Positions 7,494-14,022 of a stretch of 14,022 bases of DNA are shown piece after piece. The notes beneath the pieces were generated by a model, which did not search any database, was not told the origin of the DNA, and saw only the letters and a list, made by a program, of their open reading frames with translations. The stretch's first letter is position 1. Each line of letters begins with the position of its first letter. Made by a program: the position numbers and the translations under genes. The DNA comes from Gymnopilus junonius (Eukaryota; Basidiomycota; Agaricomycetes; Agaricales; Galerinaceae): assembly GCA_015501075.1 (NCBI GenBank), contig JADNYJ010000759.1:1-14022 (forward strand), read 5' to 3'.

Positions 7494-8397
7494 TGCTGAC
7501 CATCTCCAAATTTGTCCAATATGCAGATTTTTTTCTGCATTGGTCTGTGCACTTCCAACAACAAAAAAAGTAGATTGTGGAAATTTCTGTGACTACCCTT
7601 TCTTTTCTGCTCTTATCTGGATTCCTTGGTTGTCATTTTTTAGGTAGAATTTCTTTTTATTTCTTCATACAATACATAGTTTTCCATAAATATCCACCCA
7701 TTTCTCAGAGTCATTCACCCAGAACACTATGATGTCTCCAGCACAAACCCCAACTGGCCTCTCTATTAGCACATCCATCTGAATGATGATTTTGGCAACA
7801 TTGTGGATCAAGCAGCATGAAGTTTACTGCATTTCATGCATCAGACCCATTATTGTGCACCCCAGGTTAGGTTTTTTTTCCCAGTGTCACTGGTAATTCA
7901 AGCCTTTTGCCAGGTGGACTAGTGGACTATAGGTAGGAGGCAAATGGGTAGTTATAATCAGAAAACTCACAGGTTTTGGCACTCCTAGGTGGATGAGGAG
8001 TTCCTCCTCATCCTGAAACCTCTGTAAATTAACTTGTAGAATGAACCATGTAGACTGGTCAGATTTTCTGGGTATGGGATAACTTGTCAAATGGGTAATT
8101 AGAAATTGACATGTATTTACTGAGAATTGATCTCAAGGAGATGTAAAAAGTACTACACTTTTACCACTTGACTCCATATGATGTATGCTGCACAGGATCT
8201 ATGTTGTGTTCTTCTCACCAAGTCAGGTATTCCATGAGAGCTAGTGGTGGACTTCTTGCATTGAATGATGCTCCACCATTTGGATTAGTTCTGCAATAGG
8301 GTATTCAAATTACTAGAATTTAATTCAATGAGTACTCATCACATCCATTCCTAAGGATCATGAGTTGGCATACCAGAAAACCTAGAATCAGGGCTTT
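7494..8397. other. Gene-free interval downstream of the KDZ-associated pseudogene
   Basis: No gene is recognised. Because the CxC5/CxC6 pseudogene points this way, I looked for the KDZ transposase that often follows (motifs such as an AAEQ.N.WF core) on the minus strand and did not find it. No CpG was seen. Confidence 0.45.
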
Positions 8398-8867
8398 TCA
8401 GTGCATTTTAAATTGTAAGATTTCATTATGTTTCCATGGAGATACAGTGTCTCCAAGTTGAACAACCAAAACATCCAGACAGTTTTTTGAGGCACTGTAA
8501 TTTAATGCAAAGCCATCCTCAACATTTCCATCCTCAACTAGTTCTGAGATATCAGTCATCTCAATAGGCAGCACATCTTTGGGGTGAGCAACTTGAGCAT
8601 GGCATTGGCACTCTTTGAGTTGGAAGCAAGACTGACCATGGTCATTGTGAACTTTCTCAATATCATCATGTTCTTTCAATGAGCATGTCCTCCTCCCTGG
8701 CCCAACAGCAACTGGAAAAGAATAGCCAATGTTTTCACAAATCTCTTTTACATCAGAATGGGTTGGCCAGAATTGATCACAATTACTCTCCAATGGTGTC
8801 TTGGCAACTCTGCAACACCAATGGAAATTGGACACACCATCAATAACAAGAGCTGACAATATTTTGT

Positions 8868-8934
8868 CTGGAAAAAATCCAGTTAATATTCCATCATTGT
8901 ACCAGAAGATTAACTTGTGAAAAAAAAAACTCAC
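8868..8934 (-). other. Intron of the CxC5/CxC6 pseudogene (67 nt)
   Basis: The donor is GTGAGT followed by ten T, a TATTAAC branch-like site follows, and the acceptor is TTTTTTCCAG. Splicing joins the frame that carries the TGA at 8947-8945 to the downstream CxC6 frame in phase. This supports both the intron and the view that the TGA replaced a sense codon. Confidence 0.75.
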
Positions 8935-9276
8935 TTCCATAGAATCATGTGCATTTGTTACAGTAATGCAAAAGGACTTGCTGGCTGGTGAGCTGGAAGT
9001 GATTGTTACATGCTTGGACAGCCTCAGTAAAACACTCCTTTGCCAGACCAGTGTGAGGAACAACAAGAGTCACTTTCTGGAGTTGACAGTCCTCAACAAG
9101 TGAGAGAATGGTAAAAGCATCATAAACCTGATCAGTGGCCACCTCCAGACTAAATTGCCAGCCAGTAGGTGGGTTTACCCTGTGACTGGAGAAACCAATG
9201 TTGTATATGTGAGCATAGTTTGTTGCCAATGTCCAAGACAGTAACATCATCATGTGATGGTAATTCACATTGCATG

Positions 9277-9348
9277 CTATTTTGACCATGACAATTTCAG
9301 AGAGATTTTATCAAGTGAAAAGAAAGTAATGAGCTTTGATAGGCTTAC
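9277..9348 (-). other. Intron of the CxC5/CxC6 pseudogene (72 nt)
   Basis: The donor is GTAAGC and the acceptor AAAATAG. It brings VHLIYE next to ACNVNYHH, matching the family pattern VHLYCE.C..NYHH. The join is off by one nucleotide, as if one G had been lost at the donor (GAAG followed by GTAAGC reduced to GAAGTAAGC). Confidence 0.6.
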
Positions 9349-9506
9349 TTCATAGATTAGATGAACTGACCACACCAGAACAGTACCATAGCCTATAGTA
9401 AATAAACCTGCTTGGCAGGACTTGGCTTTCTTAAGCATCAACTGTTGATATCACTTGCAACTTGAGTTCATACATTGGTGAGATGGAGGAAAAATAGAAT
9501 GAAATG

Positions 9507-9561
9507 CTGAATACAAATTGGGGGTTAATATAGACAAGTCAACAAGTGAGCTGGGGCTTAC
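9507..9561 (-). other. Candidate intron before the Cys-rich exon (55 nt)
   Basis: The donor is GTAAGC, the branch-like site ATATTAAC, and the acceptor TATTCAG. The exon that would follow starts two codon positions before the in-frame run leading to PPSHQC. The upstream exon is not recognised, so the intron is supported by signals alone. Confidence 0.45.
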
Positions 9562-9860
9562 TGATTTCATGAGAATGTCCATGCTGAGCATAAATCAATG
9601 GAAAGTTTGACCCAATTGTGGGTGTGATATTGAGATTAATTGTCTATGCAGTTTGAGCAAGAAAAGTACTCCTCCAATGCAGAACACTTTATATTCCCCC
9701 TTGCAGTGTTGAACCCAAAAGGCACTAGCAAGTGTGGGCCACCTTTATGGTGTGCTGAGTGGAAAGTGGAGTTTGACACAATGCAAGTTGAAACAACCTT
9801 CCTTTGGATGTCTGATCTTTCAATTCAAATGCTGACATTCATTGTTCTTTAGGTAGCACT
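9562..9860 (-). other. Possible degraded N-terminal part of the CxC5 gene
   Basis: The CxC5 family normally has further N-terminal sequence, which would lie here. One minus-strand frame contains a short stretch with a CSNC pair (about 9650-9660), but I could not align it with confidence. A plus-strand open frame at 9640-9852 resembles nothing and is probably a shadow. Confidence 0.2.
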
Positions 9861-11150
9861 ACTATGCCAACCTTCTGTATTATTTGTTTGATCAATGTTA
9901 CTTATGACAGATGAAAAGCTGCAAAGCTTGCCCCACACAGGTCAATTAGTTTATTGACTACATTAGCAAGTAGGCTAAGGTCTGAGCATTTTAATCATTC
10001 TTGATTGATCCTAGCAGGATCCAGCTGTAACCAGCTGCAACAGCATATCAGAAATCTGACTTGCTATGTTCATCCTGCTTTTGTAGAAAACCTGAATATG
10101 GTCACATTCATTGAGACAAGAGGGTATGGTGTGGTGTTTAGTCTTGGAAATTGCTGTAATGATTGGGTAGTCATACAAGGCAATTGACTTTCAAACAAGT
10201 TAATTGAAGTGCAACCTATCCTTCAGCTCACTTCACAGTGCATGTTATGGGTCTTTCAAACCTTCTGCAGTAACACATGGTAGTTTTCACCCTGGACCAA
10301 GTGTAGTACCACTGATAAGCTAGGTAGTTTGGAGGTATGAAAAATGAAATAGATTGCTTTTATTTAACCCAACAAATAACCTTGACTTGTGTAAGTTCTG
10401 GGAGTGTTAAGTATCAATGTCTTTTAATTAAGTTCACTTTCTATGGGGTTTACAATGATTTGTAGGGGCTTTTAGATAAAGGATTGCTCTAATTGAATTT
10501 CTGTCTTAGAACTTCTCTAAACTTTGAATTCTCTCTTCTTGAGATAAAACTAGACTCTGGCTATGCTTCTGGACTGAAAGACTTCGTACTTTTGTAGCTG
10601 AGTGATGCTCTGTCTACTCCCAACTACTCAACTAGGTCCTGACTTGTATAAAGCCTTTGCTTAATTTATCTCTATTCTGAGCTCAATTCTTAAGTTTGTC
10701 TGAAGCTTTCTGCACTTTATATCAATTAAATGTCTTTCTATTATCTAGTTTTAGAAGCCAGACACTCGATTGTATTACTATGACTTGAGGGGTGCTGTCT
10801 GCTTGCTTTTCTACACTAATTCTACAGGTTTTTATACTATTTTCCTGGGTGTCTTACTAAGCTAATTTGATAAGCACTGTGTAATTAATTATCTCATCAT
10901 TGGTCTGCTTCAGAGTGAAGGGAATTATGCCATTGGCAGGGCACATTCATCAAGCACCAAATATTTAACTCATTGCCATTTAAGGCATTTTATTGGATTA
11001 ATATTCCTGCTGTTGCAATCTTGCAATGGCCAGTACATTATGGTGTCTTTAATATTTTATCTGCCTCACAGAGGATTTGTCTGAGCCCTTAGGGGATGGC
11101 TAATATGTCTAGGATAGGTGTATACTTATTAGTTTTACAAGGTAGCATGA
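9861..11150. other. Gene-free AT-rich interval
   Basis: No coding region is supported. Positions about 10480-10760 are TC-rich on the plus strand, with a TATAAAG near 10648, which resembles promoter or LTR sequence. No paired repeats or target duplications were found. CpG is nearly absent (noted near 10585 and 10767 only). Confidence 0.4.
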
Positions 11151-11395
11151 GGGGACAAGCGTCCTTGCTTCATGTCTTCATATTACTAAAAATAGCACCT
11201 GCTCTGATGTCGATCATTGTGGATCATTCCATTTCGGTTACATTTCTCCAGATGGTAAAAATTGATTACACTGCTTCGGAGTGATTGACTTGTTTAGTCT
11301 GCTGTTCTGCTTTCTATATCGGGTCAAAAGGCTTTTCGCATTGTCTGTGTGCATCTCTGTGCTCCCTTGGTATTAATTTCAAATAACTCGAGGCC
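11151..11395. other. CpG-retaining patch of unknown nature
   Basis: Seven CpGs fall in about 240 bp (for example in AAGCGTCC, TGTCGATC, TTTCGGTT, CTTCGGAG, TATCGGG, TTTCGCA and ACTCGAGG). More than 4 kb of sequence to the left has almost none, and the 2 kb to the right nearly none. No open frame of note, terminal repeat or duplication was seen. Confidence 0.4.
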
Positions 11396-11689
11396 CCTAC
11401 TAGTGTGTAAGGACTGTAGTAATCTGCTTTTGTATCTTATAATAAATGATTAATGATTACTAGGTTATCATAATCATTATATCTTCTGATATTAAGCTTT
11501 TAATGTTTTAATGTGGTTTTCTCAAGTATATTTGGGATGTCTAAGCTCAGGAAGGCTGTCAACAACCTATATTAATTTATAGAGATGGCCAAAAATAATG
11601 GGGATGGCCCATTTTCACACATAACTGTGTAACAGTCTCATCAGTGAGATTGAAACTTTGAGAACTGAGCATTTTATGAGGAGAGAGGG

Positions 11690-11915
11690 AAATGATAAAG
11701 AGTCCTATCAATATCTGTCACTGTGGAACAAGCCCAAGGTGAAGAAATCCACCAAACATTGCACCTGTTTGACATTCACCAGCAGAAGAATGAACCTATG
11801 CTTCCTGTATCTATGCAAGGTCCATGCCTTGAGGATCAGGATGCTCTCTAGTGAGTCAGTAATGGCTAACAAAGAAGCAGTCCTTGTTGTTGACAAACCC
11901 ATAGGTTATTGGTAA
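11690..11915 (+). other. Possible exon and 54-nt intron, unidentified
   Basis: One frame reads EEIHQTLHLFDIHQQKNE and continues to LEDQDAL near 11850, which looks more protein-like than the neighbouring frames. It is followed by a consensus donor GTGAGT (11851), a GCTAAC branch-like site and a CATAG acceptor ending near 11904. Joined, the frame meets a stop at the junction, so any gene here is broken. No family recognised. Confidence 0.22.
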
Positions 11916-13304
11916 TAAAATGTACTTATCCAACCCACTTGGGGAAACCTTCTGTCACATGAAAGGCTCATGGAGCTAAAAGAACCAATACCCTCAGCAG
12001 CTGAGAACTTCTTCAAGGGAGTAAAAGCTCTGCAAATGTTCATCAGGAAAAAGTCAAATTGGTCATAGTTTGCTGGTCAGCTATGTTCACCAGTGTTAGC
12101 TGGATGGCTCAGCATAGTGACTGACAAAGCAGATGTATCCATCCCAAGGTGGCCTAACATTTAAGTTTCTAATACTTACAGACCCTGTAGAACACCTCTA
12201 TAAAGGAAATAGTAATCACAAAATTTTTATTATCATGTTGTGGAAAGCTTGAAAGCAATGTCTCAAGAAAATGGTGGTGTCAGACTAGTCACAAGCTGGT
12301 CAAATGCCACCAGCCTTAGCAGGGATTGTTCACCCCTAATTACCATGAAATATGATAAAGAAGGTTAATATAGAGGGTATTTAACCATATTTGGGTAACT
12401 TGAGCAACATGGTTATTTCTCCAAGTCCTATGAACACTTGCATGGCTGGAAGTCATTCCACAATTAAACAACATCAAGTTCATGCCTTACTTGTTTTATA
12501 GGTGCATTGGATAGGTATTTTTAATAGCTTTAAAATGTGTCTATTTTTCAAAGTTATAGCTTGCTATTCTATTACATAATTTCATCCACACCAAAATTTA
12601 GAACTATGCAATGCATATGCCCATCATTAGGCCAAACATTGCAGAATAAGTTGAATCATGTTGAGATTTAACATATCTTTCTATAGAATAAATTTTTACC
12701 TTCACACATGAAAGACCCAACAAAAAATTGCCAAATCCTGATAGGTTTTACCCTAATATCATCATTTCTAAGCTGGTCATTTCTCTGATTCAGAGTTACT
12801 CATTGACCTGCCTTATGTGCTATTTACATTATGTACTTATACTCATGGTAATGGGGCATGTGATAGTTTGAGTTGCCAAATCTGGTTTGGTTGAAAAACC
12901 ATGTCCAGGCTATTTTATCAGCTAAAGGAGGTCATACATGATTCTAAACTCATAGACATCATCTATTATACTCCCTTCTTGCTAAGGTACATTTGTTTTT
13001 AGAGTATCATAGTACCTTAATGTGCAAAAAGGAGAATTATTACTGAAGAAAAGCCAAGCATGTAGTCATGCCATTTCTGCACTTGCTCTGTTACTTTTTG
13101 TGACCATGAATACTTTTCAACATCAATACCTGTTGAGAACCTTCAAAAATGTCACAAACTACACAGGCATGGCTAGAATACACTCAATTTCAACACAATC
13201 TTTGACTGGAAAACAAATTCTTTGGCTCTTTTTAAAGCCAACAGGTGTGCAAGTAACTTTCAGTTCCTATACATGTAAATAAAATCACAGTGGCTTGTAC
13301 TGCA
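11916..13304. other. Gene-free AT-rich interval
   Basis: No gene, element or RNA is supported. The plus-strand open frame at 13022-13282 has no recognisable motif. I saw no CpG in this stretch. Confidence 0.4.
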
Positions 13305-13535
13305 TCAGCAAAATGTGTTGTGGGTCAGGAGCAGTAAGAACTGCATCATAGCATTGTAGCAAGGGTACCCTTTATTTAGCACCCTGCCAATGCTATGTAG
13401 TTCATTCCTGATGTTACAGAGCACTACAGGACATTCTCCAGGTGTTATGTAGCACTTGCCTAGCCATTCATCCCACAGGTTTGACAGTTTGCACCTGATT
13501 CTTGGCTCTGGCTTGGGTCCGGTTTTCATGGTTCT

Positions 13536-13588
13536 CTTAGAAAAAACATATGAGAATGGAAATAAATTTATTTGTCTGTCTATTATAC
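13536..13588 (-). other. Candidate intron (53 nt)
   Basis: The donor is GTATAA and the acceptor TTTTTTCTAAG. Removing it joins TTH to RTMKTG in phase 0. Confidence 0.4.
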
Positions 13589-13671
13589 ATGGGTGGTATC
13601 TACTGGGGGAGCTTTAAACTAAGGGTGGCATTGTGGTCTTTGAGTATGGCAATCAGCAGAGGGAGGAGGCT

Positions 13672-13727
13672 CTAAGGACAAAGGAAGTCAGTGAAGAGAC
13701 CATGTAATACAGTAAGACAGTACTCAC
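13672..13727 (-). other. Candidate intron (56 nt)
   Basis: The donor is GTGAGT, a CACTGAC branch site follows, and the acceptor is TCCTTAG. All three signals are near consensus. Removing it joins SEDY to EPPPS across a split codon. Confidence 0.6.
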
Positions 13728-13802
13728 CATAGTCCTCACTGTTATCAAATGCACCCACCTCCCACTTCACATGCAGACCTTGAGAGCTGGCAAGGGATGG
13801 GC

Positions 13803-13877
13803 CTTATATTTGCATCATATCTGCTGTAGAGACTGTATTAGCCAGTGAATAATGTGGGGAGGGCATTGGGGACATAC
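13803..13877 (-). other. Candidate intron (75 nt; a 54-nt form ending at 13824 is possible)
   Basis: The donor is GTATGT, with a GGCTAATAC branch-like site. The acceptor CTACAG (13824) is stronger by consensus, but only the later ATATAAG acceptor (13803) keeps the downstream frame. Confidence 0.4.
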
Positions 13878-13940
13878 CTGATACTGCTTATGAATCCAAG
13901 GACCCAGGGACAGGTCTCATAGCAAGGTGCAGGTGGGGGA

Positions 13941-13986
13941 CTTAAAGAAAGAAGTCAAGTTGAAATAACCTTATAATTAATAGTAC
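13941..13986 (-). other. Candidate intron (46 nt)
   Basis: The donor is GTACTA, the branch-like site CTTGAC, and the acceptor TCTTTAAG. It is short for an intron and is the weakest of the four, but the join is in phase. Confidence 0.3.
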
Positions 13987-14022
13987 TGGGTGACATGAAG
14001 CTTCCATTATTCATGTGCATCA

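Larger units (their letters stand above)
8398..9506 (-). pseudogene. CxC5/CxC6 cysteine-cluster protein associated with KDZ transposons, broken
   Basis: Three exons are visible on the minus strand: 9506-9349, 9276-8935 and 8867-8398. The first gives PPSHQCMNSSCK, a stop, then LMLKKAKSCQAGLFTIG and VWSVHLIYE. The second starts ACNVNYHHMMMLLSW and runs through ATNYAHIYN, PPTGWQFSLEVATDQVYDAF and HYCNKCT to a stop. The third has SALVIDGVSNFHWCC, DQFWPTHSDVKEIC, PGRRTCS, IEKVH, FQLKE, AHP and a C-terminal KHNE. This order (paired Cys, VHLYCE.C..NYHH, SWT.ATNCARIYN, CDKCTR, VIDGV..G.PCC, RFCPTH, RTC, RFQL.ER, HP) is, from memory, that of the CxC5 and CxC6 domains found with KDZ transposases in mushrooms. 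Two TGA stops (9453-9451, 8947-8945) sit where Arg is expected. Several other expected Arg or Cys residues are changed (AHIYN, KECF, VQAC, QSCFQLKEC, FWPTH). Not functional as read. Confidence 0.78.
13305..14022 (-). pseudogene. Intron-rich gene remnant, unknown family (runs off the right edge)
   Basis: Five exon-like blocks on the minus strand keep one frame across four introns: 14022-13987 (ending NNGSFMSP), 13940-13878 (HLHLAMRPVPGSLDS, stop, AVS), 13802-13728 (PSLASSQGLHVKWEVGAFDN then SEDY), 13671-13589 (EPPPSADCHTQRPQCHP, stop, FKAPPVDTTH) and 13535-13305 (RTMKTGPKPEPRIRCKLSNL, then a Cys-rich stretch with WDEWLGKCY, ECPVVLC and GYPCYN, ending at a TGA). Candidate introns are 46, 75, 56 and 53 nt. 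Phase agreement at four joins is hard to get by chance, so this was probably a real gene. Two stops, TAA at 13890-13888 and TAG at 13621-13619, break it unless exon borders differ. I do not recognise the protein. One CpG remains, near 13520. Confidence 0.42.

Noticed and set aside
7310..7647. Two overlapping plus-strand open frames
   Set aside because: They lie largely inside the Ac-like MITE, and their translations are repeats of its subterminal words.
7887..8397. Search for a KDZ transposase downstream of the CxC5/CxC6 remnant
   Set aside because: No conserved transposase motif was found in the minus-strand frames read.
10405..11564. Possible solo LTR starting TGTTAAG and ending GTCAACA
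   Set aside because: The ends are compatible with an LTR, but flanking 5-bp sequences do not match, no second LTR, primer-binding site or polymerase domain was found, and the length is large for a solo LTR.
11089..11615. GGGGATGGCTAATA near 11092 and GGGGATGGCCCA near 11600 as element ends
   Set aside because: They are in the same orientation, short, and without matching duplications.
1..14022. tRNA, rRNA, CRISPR arrays and bacterial-type operons
   Set aside because: No tRNA or rRNA sequence was recognised by eye. There are no regularly spaced repeats, and the introns and elements indicate a fungal nuclear genome.

Overview
The window looks like a stretch of a basidiomycete (probably Agaricomycete) nuclear genome made mostly of decayed transposable elements. 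Evidence: a Tc1-type transposase of the kind common in mushrooms; a remnant that matches, from memory, the CxC5/CxC6 cysteine-cluster proteins of KDZ (Kyakuja-Dileera-Zisupton) transposons; and several candidate introns of 46-75 nt with GT donors and AG acceptors, many with a TRAY-like branch site. All family names come from motif recognition, not from database searches.

Layout. (1) Positions 1-1050 are CpG-rich, gene-like DNA with the 5' part of a Ser/Pro-rich protein gene on the minus strand (1-351, running off the window). (2) From about 1.05 kb to 3.43 kb CpG almost vanishes; the only coding trace is a broken multi-span membrane protein on the minus strand (2389-3085). (3) A Tc1/mariner-like element fills 3430-5913, flanked by TA and with arms of about 200 bp. 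Its DD34E transposase (4688-5704) is broken by one in-frame TGA. (4) Inside its 5' leader sits a 911-bp non-autonomous element (3734-4644) with 116-117 bp inverted repeats and a perfect 8-bp duplication, TCTTGTAC. (5) A 367-bp Ac-like hAT MITE lies at 7119-7485 (duplication CCTGGTTG). (6) A spliced, stop-ridden CxC5/CxC6 (KDZ-associated) pseudogene lies on the minus strand at 8398-9506, perhaps extending upstream. (7) 9.9-13.3 kb has no clear gene. (8) At the right edge (13305-14022, minus strand) five exon-like blocks keep one reading frame across four candidate introns but carry two stops; no family recognised.

Unifying theme: CpG loss. I counted about 40 CpGs in the first kilobase, one between about 1.05 and 3.43 kb, one in the Tc1 element outside the insertion, one from 5.9 to 10.58 kb, but about 16 in the 911-bp insertion and 7 in a patch at 11.15-11.40 kb. 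The stops in the Tc1 transposase and the KDZ pseudogene are all TGA where the family is expected to have Arg (CGA). This fits CpG methylation followed by deamination, with the 911-bp element arriving after most of the CpG loss. The genes here do not form a pathway; the window records successive insertion and decay next to a gene-bearing, CpG-rich segment.
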